In this document: positions 26,980 to 35,141 of the stretch, in pieces | Layout: each line of letters opens with the position of its first letter | Position numbering within the stretch: position 1 is the stretch's first letter | Source of the DNA: Bacteroidales bacterium UBA5281 | GTDB lineage: Bacteria; Bacteroidota; Bacteroidia; Bacteroidales; Lentimicrobiaceae | DNA: 64,000 nucleotides | NCBI GenBank assembly: GCA_002410555.1 | Contig: DHSR01000050.1 | Span: 9,627 to 73,626, forward strand | Direction of reading: 5' to 3' | Translations under genes and position numbers: made by a program | The notes under the pieces: model-generated | Database searches by the model: none | Seen by the model: the letters and a program-made list of their open reading frames with translations, nothing else | What the model was told of the DNA's origin: nothing

Positions 26980-27012
26980 CAAATGTAAGGAAACAATTTC
27001 TTCTTTTACAAC
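26980..27012 (-). promoter_or_regulatory. Bacteroidota-type promoter of the large M16 peptidase gene
   Basis: On the minus strand TACATTTG (26987-26980) is an exact TAnnTTTG. GTTG (27012-27009) lies 21 nt upstream in the -33 position, one mismatch from TTTG. The -7 box is 29 nt from the start codon. Confidence 0.6.
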
Positions 27013-27415
27013 TAAGTGTAAAATATATCATTTGTATATTAAAAAGTTCGTTTATTGTTATTTATTGGATTTACTTAAACCGGTATCGGGTTTCACTGAA
27101 AAATTTTATTATCACCGATAAAATCAGAAATTAGCCGTGCTTTAATGATGGAAATACATTGCTTAAAACTTTGTGCCTGAGCGGCATTCTTTTTATTTTT
27201 CATATCTGGAGTGGCCTGAAATTTATAATCTTGAGATATTAGATGCCTCGTAAATATGCCAGAAAGCTTGATATACAATAAGTTATAATGTCACGGCTTT
27301 TAAGGAGGGATGCTATAAACGCAAAATGAGTTAAGTTAAAATGATACAAAGGCCATTTCTCATATCCGGTCTTTCAGCTTAAAAGTTTAATTTAGCCGCC
27401 CATATGCTTAGGTCG
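27013..27415. other. intergenic region, nothing further supported
   Basis: About 400 bp between the M16 promoter and the aminotransferase gene. A 61-codon minus-strand frame (27093-27278) has no signal, motif or promoter and I do not accept it. TAATTTAG just upstream of the aminotransferase is a one-mismatch -7 box. Confidence 0.4.
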
Positions 27416-28549
27416 ATGAATATACCTTTTAATAAACCCCACTTTACCGGAAGAGAAGCTCTTTACATTTCAGAATCTGCCATAACAGGTAAAATCGCAG
27501 GCAATGGGCCGTTTACACGAAGGTGTCAGACATTTTTTGAAGAGAAATATGGCATTAAGAAAGCTTTGTTGACTACCAGTTGTTCTGATGCTCTTGAAAT
27601 GGCTGCTTTGCTGCTTGATATCGCTCCCGGGGATGAAGTGATCATCCCTTCTTTTACCTTTGTGTCAACAGCCAATGCATTCGCTTTGCGCGGCGCACAT
27701 ATTGTTTTTGCCGACAGCAATTCTGAGAATCCAAATATTGATGTTACCCTTATTGAAAGTCTCATTAGCGCAAAAACCCGCGCCATTGTGGTAGTTCATT
27801 ATGGTGGCATTGCCTGCGATATGGACGAAATTATGGGAATCGCCAGCAAATACGGTATTCCTGTAGTAGAAGATGCTGCACAGTGCATGGATGCCTTCTA
27901 CAGGGATCAACCTCTTGGAAGCATCGGAATTATGGGCACATTATCTTTTCATGAAACCAAAAACATAACCTGTGGAGAGGGAGGTATGCTGATGGTCAAC
28001 GATGCTTCACTGGTACAAAAAGCTGAAACGGCATGGGAAAAAGGAACCAACAGGGCTGCATTTGTACGTGGTGATGTAGAAAAGTATGAATGGGTAGCCC
28101 TGGGCAGTTCATATCTACCCAATGAACTTACAGCAGCTTTTCTTTACGGACAGCTCGAAAATGCTGAAAACATCCGAAAAGACCGGACAAATACTTTTAA
28201 TAAATATTTTGAGGCACTTAAACCTCTTGAGCAACAAGGATTTATTGGCCTGCCTGTAGTACCGGAGTATGCTGTTCCGAATGGGCACATGTTTTTTATT
28301 ACCACCCGCAATACCGATGACCGGAACAATTTACTTCAACATCTTCAGGATAAGGGAGTACTTGCGGTATTTCACTACCTCTCTCTTCACCGTTCACCCT
28401 ATTTTCAAAATAAGCACGATGGCCGCCAGTTGCCGAATGCCGACCGCTATACCGATACACTGCTGAGGCTTCCTTTTTATTACGGATTGCAACAGGATGA
28501 GATTGATTATATCGGCGCAATGATTACTTTGTTTTATGAGAATCAATAA
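27416..28549 (+). CDS. rffA: dTDP-4-amino-4,6-dideoxygalactose transaminase
   Basis: A 377-residue PLP-dependent sugar aminotransferase of the DegT/DnrJ/EryC1/StrS family, making dTDP-4-amino-4,6-dideoxygalactose for surface polysaccharides. I start at 27416, where MNIPFNKPHFTGRE matches the family start; ATG 27404 adds four residues. Landmarks are TTSCSDALEMAALLL, PGDEVIIPSFTFVSTANAF, VVEDAAQCMDAFY, and SFHETKNITCGEGGM with the PLP lysine at Lys182, a wording specific for RffA/WecE. No other sugar-nucleotide gene is adjacent, so its pathway partners are elsewhere. Confidence 0.93.
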   Translation: MNIPFNKPHFTGREALYISESAITGKIAGNGPFTRRCQTFFEEKYGIKKALLTTSCSDALEMAALLLDIAPGDEVIIPSFTFVSTANAFALRGAHIVFADSNSENPNIDVTLIESLISAKTRAIVVVHYGGIACDMDEIMGIASKYGIPVVEDAAQCMDAFYRDQPLGSIGIMGTLSFHETKNITCGEGGMLMVNDASLVQKAETAWEKGTNRAAFVRGDVEKYEWVALGSSYLPNELTAAFLYGQLENAENIRKDRTNTFNKYFEALKPLEQQGFIGLPVVPEYAVPNGHMFFITTRNTDDRNNLLQHLQDKGVLAVFHYLSLHRSPYFQNKHDGRQLPNADRYTDTLLRLPFYYGLQQDEIDYIGAMITLFYENQ

Positions 28550-28614
28550 AGGCTCAGCATAAAAATTGGAAGCGATTCTTAAAGCAAAGTGCCCCAAATC
28601 ATACGATATGGCCG

Positions 28615-29322
28615 TTAGTTTATCTGGTAGGTCAATCCAAAACGCAAAATACTGGCATAGCAAGCTTCATTTTTCCCGCCATCTAAATCCGCTTTATAGT
28701 TTACAAGACCTAATGAATATCCTAGGTAAGCTCCGGTTTTGTTATAATTCGCAGAGATTTTAATTCCTGGCCGGATATCAAAATCTATCGCTTTCCGTTC
28801 AGTAGAGGTCTTAACTTTATAGCCGTTTGAGGCAGTTGCCCGGCCACTTTCTCTTGAGCTTAGGTTATAGGCAACATCAGCACCACCGGTAAAATCAATA
28901 TTTATATTGTTTACAGCCAATCGGTAACCCAAAAATACATTCAGGTTAATGAAATTGGCATTTAAATACGTTCTTCCTTCTGCATCCATGTTCATGTTCT
29001 CCGGGGAGCTATTGATAGAGTTGATTTTAATTTTACTTCTTAATAATTCATAGCCTAAATCAACACCAACCAGGGTATTGTTTGTTGCTATCTTTATTAC
29101 ATTTGCTGATAGTCCAATGCCAAGACCGCCTCTTGAACCGTAAGGATTATTTGTATTTCCCGAATTTGTCACTTCATTATAGTTAATAAAAGTTACGGAT
29201 TCAGCACCGTTGCCTGCAAATGAAAACAATCCCGAATTGAGTGCAACCCTGATTTCTGTTGTTTGTCCGTAAGAAACCTTTAAACAACTTAGCATTAAAA
29301 TGGTAAACAATATTTTTTTCAT
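28615..29322 (-). CDS. outer-membrane beta-barrel-like secreted protein
   Basis: A 235-residue protein with a signal peptide (MKKILFTILMLSCLKVSYGQ) followed by amphipathic strands with regular glycine and aromatic residues (GGLGIGLSANVIKIA, LVGVDLGYELL, LNVFLGYRLAVNNINIDFTGG, GAYLGYSLGLVNYKADL) and an aromatic-containing C-terminal strand (LRFGLTYQIN). This matches the porin-like outer-membrane beta-barrel families of Bacteroidota. No enzyme motif is seen. A trinucleotide microsatellite abuts the start codon. It converges on the rffA gene and has two possible promoters upstream. Confidence 0.75.
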   Translation of the reverse strand: MKKILFTILMLSCLKVSYGQTTEIRVALNSGLFSFAGNGAESVTFINYNEVTNSGNTNNPYGSRGGLGIGLSANVIKIATNNTLVGVDLGYELLRSKIKINSINSSPENMNMDAEGRTYLNANFINLNVFLGYRLAVNNINIDFTGGADVAYNLSSRESGRATASNGYKVKTSTERKAIDFDIRPGIKISANYNKTGAYLGYSLGLVNYKADLDGGKNEACYASILRFGLTYQIN

Positions 29323-29345
29323 AATAATAATAATAATAATAATAA
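29323..29345. repeat. (AAT)n/(TTA)n microsatellite immediately 5' of a start codon
   Basis: More than seven AAT units follow the CAT at 29320-29322, so on the coding (minus) strand the mRNA reads (UUA/AUU)n directly into AUG. The repeat fills the place where ribosome contacts would lie. Confidence 0.9.
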
Positions 29346-29380
29346 AGGGTGTTGAAAAAGGAAAACAGCATTTAGCTTAA

Positions 29381-29443
29381 CAAAAGTAAAATTTAGTGCC
29401 ATGGAATGATGCAAATGTACACTTTATATCCACGTTTCACAAT
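29381..29443 (-). promoter_or_regulatory. two candidate -7 boxes upstream of the outer-membrane protein gene
   Basis: On the minus strand there are two exact TAnnTTTG matches: TACTTTTG (29388-29381) and TACATTTG (29419-29412). The second has ATTG (29443-29440) 20 nt upstream as -33, so it is the better promoter. The microsatellite lies between these boxes and the start codon. Confidence 0.5.
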
Positions 29444-29534
29444 AAAGATAGTATGATCAGGAGCAATGTTTATAACTTTGCTCATTGCTGGCAAATCAGG
29501 TTTGTCATAGGGATGAAAACTTAAATAGTAATGC

Positions 29535-30422
29535 TCATTCGGATAACATTAAATTTCCCGCCAGGTGTTTTTTAGCTTCTGCATTTTTCTTAACCAGCGC
29601 TCTGAGCCGTTCAAGGATGTAATTCTTATACTTTATTTGCAAAAAATGCCGTTCATTTTCCAGCATATAATACTCAACAGACCTGGCTTTGGTGAGTTTG
29701 TTCCGGGCAAAAATTACATTTTCAGGAAAGATAAGCCGGTCTTTAGTGCCCTGAAATAAAATGACCGGCGCGGTGATCTTACTCCACATCGGTAGCATTT
29801 CGTTCAATGACTCCAGATGCGATAATTTTTCATCATTGGCTACCATAATTTTTTTTGGCAGCAACCACCTGAAAAACTTATGCCGGATAACATAACTGAT
29901 GTCATATGTAGTTTCTTCACCAGGGGCCAGAGAAGCGGAGACAAGCACCAACCCCGAGACTTTGTCGGGTTTAATCATAGCCATTTTAGTGGCTACCGTA
30001 CCTCCATAGGATGATCCAATAATATAAAGTGGCGATGGATAACCCTCTTTTTCAAGAATATCCCACATTTTCCGGGCCTGGCGACGTACTGATTTTTCGG
30101 ATTTGCCTGCATTGGAGAAACCATATCCCGGGCGGTCAGCAGCGATAATGTTCGCCCATTTTGCCAGACTTGTATCCGCATAATAGGCATTGTAAACACT
30201 CATGCTACTGGGTGAACCATGGATAAAAAACAGGGTGGGAAAAGTGTCGTTGCGATGGATACTCATATATCCGAGTTTATACACGCTATCCTGTAGTGTT
30301 TGTAGTTGAGCTCCCGGAAAGCGCTCCCTTAACGATTGTGCTGTTTCTCTGGTTTCAACGCAGGAATTAACACCACATAAGGTTACAATTGCAATCAGGA
30401 GATATGTTGATACTTTTTTCAT
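29535..30422 (-). CDS. alpha/beta hydrolase lipoprotein
   Basis: A 295-residue hydrolase. The leader MKKVSTYLLIAIVTLCGVNSC ends in a lipobox with Cys21. The alpha/beta fold shows the oxyanion motif FIHGSPSS, the DRPGYGFS strand, and the nucleophile elbow GSSYGG (Ser). GTKDRLIF provides the acid and NERHFLQI the histidine. This arrangement is common to esterases, haloperoxidase-like and lactonase-type enzymes, so the substrate cannot be named. It stands alone, divergent from the rhomboid gene. Confidence 0.88.
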   Translation of the reverse strand: MKKVSTYLLIAIVTLCGVNSCVETRETAQSLRERFPGAQLQTLQDSVYKLGYMSIHRNDTFPTLFFIHGSPSSMSVYNAYYADTSLAKWANIIAADRPGYGFSNAGKSEKSVRRQARKMWDILEKEGYPSPLYIIGSSYGGTVATKMAMIKPDKVSGLVLVSASLAPGEETTYDISYVIRHKFFRWLLPKKIMVANDEKLSHLESLNEMLPMWSKITAPVILFQGTKDRLIFPENVIFARNKLTKARSVEYYMLENERHFLQIKYKNYILERLRALVKKNAEAKKHLAGNLMLSE

Positions 30423-30666
30423 CTAAACTTTTGTTCATTAATACAACGTAAAACGATGGCTCTTGTTTTTACAGAGGCCGGAAAATGAATGTATTCACTA
30501 CCCAAAAGGAGCAGTAAAGAACATTTAAAAAAAAATGGCTTTCCCGTTAAGGATAAAAGAAAACTATATATCTTTAGTGCAAAAATCAAGCCTGGTTCAT
30601 TATTTTAACTTAAAGTAATGCTTTTTATTGTCACAGTGCATTTATGAATTATCAAAAAAATATTCT

Positions 30667-32142
30667 ATGGCATTCGGACTTTCCCCAAAACACCTTAGCG
30701 AATTTCCGCTGGAAGATTTATCTCCTGAGCAATTCCTGGTCATTGCGATAAAAACTGCTGAAAAGCTGGGCTGGAATATTGGTTCAATCAATAAGTCGGG
30801 TTTACAGGCTTATACTAAGATGTCGATGGCTTCATTCAGCGAAGAGGTAAGTATTAAGATCATCAATGGTAAAGCCCTGTTAAAAAGTGAATGTACCGGA
30901 AATCAGTTGATGGACTGGGGTAAAAACAAAGAGAATATTGCAAAATTTATTGCGTCTTTTAAAGAGTTAAAGCAGAACGTGCTGCCTGAAGAATTAGAGC
31001 AGGCCTATGAAGAACTGAAAAATAGCTTTGATCCTGATGCTGATGAATTCATCAATATCAGCCCCATTTCCGCAAAAGAAAAGCTAACCGGTATTTTATC
31101 AGTATTTATTCCTGTACGCGGATATTTTATTACCCCCTTACTTATTGATCTGAACATCGTTCTTTTCATAATTATGTCATCAACAGGTGTAAATATTTTA
31201 ATGCCTGATGGAGAAAGTCTGCTTTTGTGGGGAGCCAATTTCAGGCCATTGACGCTGGAAGGCGAGTGGTGGCGCCTGCTTACCAGTTGCTTTCTTCACA
31301 TCGGTATTTTTCATCTGCTTATGAATATGTACGCCTTATTATATATAGGCCTGCTATTGGAGCCATATCTGGGTAAAGCTAAATTTCTGGCCGCTTATTT
31401 ACTTACCGGCATTGCCGCAAGTGCAAGCAGCTTATGGTGGAATGAACTGGTGATCAGTGCCGGTGCTTCAGGTGCCATCTTTGGGATGTACGGTGTTTTT
31501 CTTGCGCTGCTCACTACCAATATCATAGAAAAATCAGCCCGAAAGTCCCTGCTAATCAGTATAGGCATTTTTGTGATGTATAATATTTCACATGGATTGA
31601 GAAGTGGAGGCATTGACAACGCTGCGCACCTGGGCGGACTTGTATCAGGTATTATTGCCGGTTATGCTTTTGTACCCGGAATAAGCAAACCGGAAGATTT
31701 ACGATTGAAAACTTTTACTATTGCTGCCATGATAGTGGTGGTTATGATAGGTGCGAGCTATGTTTATACCAATATCAGGACTTATGATCTGGAGGCCTAT
31801 GACGCAAAAATGGAAAAATTTGGTACCATGGAAAAGCTGGCCCTTGAAATGTACTTCATGCCTTCCACGGCCTCCGAAGAGCGGATACTCCATGAAATAA
31901 AAACGGTGAGCCTGTATTATTGGAATGAAAACAAAGAGCTGATCCGGGAAGCTGACCGGTTATATTTGCCGGCTTTGATTCATGAAAGAAATAAAAAGAT
32001 GTTTGAATACTGTAACTTACGCATCAAATTGTGTAAGTTGTTATGTCGTGCTATCGAGGAAAAATCAGAGCAATATGCCGAACAGATTGATGACATTAAT
32101 CAGGATCTGGAAGTCCTGATAAATGAGCTTAGTCTGGAATAG
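30667..32142 (+). CDS. rhomboid intramembrane serine protease with extra N-terminal domain
   Basis: A 491-residue membrane protease that cleaves within or near transmembrane helices. I start at ATG 30667; a TTG 39 nt upstream is possible. The soluble N-terminal domain (about 14-100) resembles the one in the small membrane protein at 3579-4091. The rhomboid core follows: GEWWRLLTSCFLHIGIFHLL with the conserved loop, SAGASGAIFG with catalytic Ser268, and NAAHLGG with catalytic His321. The C-terminal 120 residues are hydrophilic and mostly helical. Natural substrates are unknown. An FAH-family gene converges on it 8 bp away. Confidence 0.92.
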   Translation: MAFGLSPKHLSEFPLEDLSPEQFLVIAIKTAEKLGWNIGSINKSGLQAYTKMSMASFSEEVSIKIINGKALLKSECTGNQLMDWGKNKENIAKFIASFKELKQNVLPEELEQAYEELKNSFDPDADEFINISPISAKEKLTGILSVFIPVRGYFITPLLIDLNIVLFIIMSSTGVNILMPDGESLLLWGANFRPLTLEGEWWRLLTSCFLHIGIFHLLMNMYALLYIGLLLEPYLGKAKFLAAYLLTGIAASASSLWWNELVISAGASGAIFGMYGVFLALLTTNIIEKSARKSLLISIGIFVMYNISHGLRSGGIDNAAHLGGLVSGIIAGYAFVPGISKPEDLRLKTFTIAAMIVVVMIGASYVYTNIRTYDLEAYDAKMEKFGTMEKLALEMYFMPSTASEERILHEIKTVSLYYWNENKELIREADRLYLPALIHERNKKMFEYCNLRIKLCKLLCRAIEEKSEQYAEQIDDINQDLEVLINELSLE

Positions 32143-32150
32143 TTATTTAG

Positions 32151-32762
32151 CTAACGGATGTTGCACAGGAGCAATTTCCGGTCGCCGATGAAAGCTTCGA
32201 GCCGGTCGCCAATTTTTACCGGTCCTACACCTGACGGAGTGCCTGTAAATATGAAATCATTTTGTTTTAAAGTTACAAAATTACTTACATAGCTGATGAT
32301 AGCAGCAAAATCAAAAATCATAGCTGATGAGTTTCCTTGCTGCACTATTTCTCCATTTAATTCTAACCCAAAATTAATATTTTTCAAATCGCTAAACTCA
32401 CCCACCGGAATAAATTGGCTTACCGGAGCTGAGGCATCAAACGCCTTGGCTATTTCCCAGGGAAGCCCTTTTTCCTTGGCCTTCTGCTGAAGGTCACGGG
32501 CAGTAAAATCAATGCCTATGCCAATGGCATCAAAATAGGTATGGGCAAACTTTGGATCAATTTGCCTGCCTACTTTGCACACATGCAACACCAATTCCAC
32601 TTCATAATGAATATCGTTAGAAAATGAAGGATAAAAGAAGGGCAGGTTATTGCGCAGCAGGGCAGATTCGGGTTTCATGAAAAATACCGGCTCTGTTGGC
32701 AGTGGATTGTTTAACTCGAGGGCATGCTCTGTGTAGTTGCGCCCGATGCAAATCATTTTCAT
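32151..32762 (-). CDS. fumarylacetoacetate hydrolase (FAH) family protein
   Basis: A 203-residue compact FAH-fold enzyme, likely hydrolysing or decarboxylating a 2-oxo acid or acylpyruvate. Family marks are MICIGRNYTEHALEL at the N-terminus, EPVFFMKPESAL, the metal-binding HYEVELVLHV, GIGIDFTARDLQ, and FIFTGTPSGVGPVKIGD. The length fits the short YcgM-like group. It lies 24 bp after the exonuclease gene on the same strand and is probably co-transcribed, though no functional link is apparent. The substrate is not predictable. Confidence 0.92.
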   Translation of the reverse strand: MKMICIGRNYTEHALELNNPLPTEPVFFMKPESALLRNNLPFFYPSFSNDIHYEVELVLHVCKVGRQIDPKFAHTYFDAIGIGIDFTARDLQQKAKEKGLPWEIAKAFDASAPVSQFIPVGEFSDLKNINFGLELNGEIVQQGNSSAMIFDFAAIISYVSNFVTLKQNDFIFTGTPSGVGPVKIGDRLEAFIGDRKLLLCNIR

Positions 32763-32786
32763 GGTGTGGAAATTATAACAGCTATT

Positions 32787-33617
32787 TTATTTGTTGATGT
32801 TTACAGAAGTATTGTTAAATCCCCTGAGCTTAATGGCTGTAATTATCTTTTTGGTATACAGTGGAAAGTCTGACTTTATCATCCAGTCGTAATAACTTGG
32901 CTCCGATGAAAAGATGTCTTCCACACATTTACCTTTGTGTTTGCCAAAATTAAAGACTTCCTGGTTTTTTTGATTAAAAATCAGGTGTCCCACCAGGTCA
33001 GCATTTCGGTTTTGGAAGGAGAAGTCGTGCAGGGCTTTAATGTCATTCACCACGGGTGTAGAAATGTTTCCCTCCCTGTCTTCATATTCAACGCCTTCAT
33101 AACGCTCAAGCTGGGCACAAAGCACTTCGTATGTGGCGCGCGTATCTGCCAGAGCGGAATGGGCATTTACCAGATCGGCATTGCAATAAAATTTATAGGC
33201 AGCCTTTAAGGTACGTGGCTCCATTTTATGAAAGATATTTTGTACATCAATAAATCTTCTGCCTTTGAGGTCAAAGTCAATTTCGGCTCTGAGAAACTCT
33301 TCCACCAGCAAAGGAATATCAAATTTATTAGAATTGTATCCGCCAAGATCGGCATTTCCAAGAAACTGCAACAGTTGAGGCGCAAACACTTTAAATGTTG
33401 GAGCATCCTTAACGTCCTCATCACTGATGCCATGTATTTTTGTGACTTCAGGAGGAATAGGTATTTCGGGGTTTAAGCGTTGGTCAAGTATTTCTTCACT
33501 GCCATCAGGGTTAATTTTAATTGCGCTTATTTCAACAATTTTGTCTTTGCCAACATTGGTTCCGGTAGTTTCGAGATCAAAAACAGCAAAAGGCCGGGTC
33601 AGATTAAGTTTTGTCAT
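32787..33617 (-). CDS. DEDDh 3'-5' exonuclease (DnaQ-like)
   Basis: A 276-residue protein with an N-terminal DnaQ-type exonuclease domain and a small C-terminal domain. The DEDDh residues are visible: Asp14 and Glu16 in FDLETTGTNVG, Asp100 in NSNKFDIPLL, His153 and Asp158 in HSALADTRA. The C-terminal part (FNFGKHKGKCVEDIF ... YYDWMIKSDFP) is a domain often found after such nucleases. It could proofread, or act on RNA or DNA ends in repair. It starts 63 bp after the E2 stop, beyond that gene's terminator. Confidence 0.9.
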   Translation of the reverse strand: MTKLNLTRPFAVFDLETTGTNVGKDKIVEISAIKINPDGSEEILDQRLNPEIPIPPEVTKIHGISDEDVKDAPTFKVFAPQLLQFLGNADLGGYNSNKFDIPLLVEEFLRAEIDFDLKGRRFIDVQNIFHKMEPRTLKAAYKFYCNADLVNAHSALADTRATYEVLCAQLERYEGVEYEDREGNISTPVVNDIKALHDFSFQNRNADLVGHLIFNQKNQEVFNFGKHKGKCVEDIFSSEPSYYDWMIKSDFPLYTKKIITAIKLRGFNNTSVNINK

Positions 33618-33628
33618 TAGATAAAGAA

Positions 33629-33659
33629 ATAAAAAAGCACCAGCAGTAGCGCTGGTGCT
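33629..33659 (-). terminator. intrinsic terminator of the E2 gene
   Basis: On the minus strand AGCACCAGC and GCTGGTGCT form a perfect 9-bp stem with a 6-nt loop, followed by TTTTTATTTC. It lies 22 bp after the E2 stop. Confidence 0.92.
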
Positions 33660-33680
33660 GCGAATGTATGATTTTTATTA

Positions 33681-35051
33681 TTAATAGGGCCGGTTTACAT
33701 CAAAACTTTCCAGTATTTGTTGCATCCTTTGCAGATACTGACCACCCAGTGCGCCATCAACCACGCGGTGGTCGTAAGCCAGCGACAGGATGACCATATG
33801 CCGGATGGCAATCACATCTCCCTCTTCAGTTTCTAAGACTACCGGCTTCTTTTTAATGGCACCCAACCCAAGTATGGCTACCTGAGGCTGATTGATAATG
33901 GGTGATCCGGTAATGCTTCCAAATGTACCCAGGTTGGTGATGGTAAACGTGCCGCCACTAATGTCGTCCGGTTCCAGTTTGTTGTTCCTTGCTTTGTTTG
34001 CCAGGCTGTTTACATCTTTGGCAAGTCCAATCAGGTTTTTCTGATCGGCATTTTTTATCACAGGCACTATTAGGTTTCCGGTGGGCAGGGCTGCAGCCAT
34101 ACCGATATTCACGTTTTTACGAAGTATTACGTTGTATCCATCCACCGAAGCATTCACACCAGGAAAATCTTTTATGGCCTGTGCGGCAGCTTCTATAAAA
34201 ATTGGGGTGAAAGTTATCTTCTCTTTTTCGCGTTTCAGAAAATCATCTTTTATTTTTTCGCGCCATTTAACCATGTTAGTCACATCTACTTCGATAAATG
34301 AAGTTACATGTGGAGAAACATCTTTCGACATCACCATATGGTCGGCAATAAGGCGTCGCATGCGATCCATTTCAACAATTTCGTCGTCACTGCCTGCTGA
34401 CACCTGAGGTTGAGATGCTTTGGCGGGTGCCTTGGAGGCTGCTTTTTCCTTTTCGGCAGGTTTGGGAGCTTCGGCAGGCTTTTCACTACGGGTTTTCAAA
34501 TACGACTGTATATCGTCCTTGGTAACCCTGCCATCCTTCCCGCTTCCGGTAATACTGTCCAATTCCTGCTGTCCGATATTTTCAGCTTTGGCAATGCTTT
34601 TAACCAGAGGTGAATAAAAACGATCGCCCGTATTTTTTACTTCCTCAGCCGATTCCTCTGAAGCAGACTCTTCTTTGGAAGTTTCTTTGGAATCTTCCCC
34701 GGTTTCTGCTTTTGAAGTTTTTTCCTGTTTGTCTTTCTCTGCTTCCGCAGGAGGTACAGTGCTATCTTCCGGATCCTGTGTGGCTTCTTCTTTTTCCCCG
34801 GCGTTACCGGGTTCAGTTTCGATGATGGCAATAACCTTACCTACAGGTACAACGTCGCCTTCATTAAATTTCACCTCTACCAATTTACCTTCTACCGGTG
34901 AGGGGATTTCTGAATCTACTTTGTCGGTGGCAATTTCAACAATAGGATCGTCTTCTTCAATAGTGTCTCCGGGGTTTTTTATCCACTTGGTAATGGTCGC
35001 TTCAATAATACTCTCGCCCAGTTTGGGCATTACAACTTCAAATTTAGCCAT
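33681..35051 (-). CDS. 2-oxoacid dehydrogenase complex E2 (dihydrolipoamide acyltransferase)
   Basis: A 456-residue acyltransferase core of a 2-oxoacid dehydrogenase complex. It has one lipoyl domain (1 to about 75, lipoyl Lys44 in ATDKVDSEIP), an acidic low-complexity linker (about 85-140), an E3/E1-binding domain (about 143-180), an Ala/Pro/Lys linker, and the catalytic domain with DHRVVDG (His428, Asp432) near the C-terminus. One lipoyl domain and the linker pattern fit branched-chain or mixed-substrate complexes as well as pyruvate dehydrogenase. No E1 or E3 gene is adjacent, so the substrate is open. It ends at a strong terminator. Confidence 0.93.
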   Translation of the reverse strand: MAKFEVVMPKLGESIIEATITKWIKNPGDTIEEDDPIVEIATDKVDSEIPSPVEGKLVEVKFNEGDVVPVGKVIAIIETEPGNAGEKEEATQDPEDSTVPPAEAEKDKQEKTSKAETGEDSKETSKEESASEESAEEVKNTGDRFYSPLVKSIAKAENIGQQELDSITGSGKDGRVTKDDIQSYLKTRSEKPAEAPKPAEKEKAASKAPAKASQPQVSAGSDDEIVEMDRMRRLIADHMVMSKDVSPHVTSFIEVDVTNMVKWREKIKDDFLKREKEKITFTPIFIEAAAQAIKDFPGVNASVDGYNVILRKNVNIGMAAALPTGNLIVPVIKNADQKNLIGLAKDVNSLANKARNNKLEPDDISGGTFTITNLGTFGSITGSPIINQPQVAILGLGAIKKKPVVLETEEGDVIAIRHMVILSLAYDHRVVDGALGGQYLQRMQQILESFDVNRPY

Positions 35052-35141
35052 AGCAATGTTAGTTTTATTTATCGCGCTAATAAACGCATTAATTATTCCC
35101 TGTGCTTGTTGTCGTATTTAACAAAGATGAATTAAAAAGGT

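Noticed and set aside
26952..26996. N-terminal extension of the large M16 peptidase
   Set aside because: It adds 15 residues ahead of a clean signal peptide, and the -7 box at 26980-26987 overlaps it.
27093..27278. 61-codon minus-strand frame in the M16-rffA spacer
   Set aside because: No signal peptide, domain, promoter or codon pattern supports it, and it overlaps AT-rich non-coding sequence.
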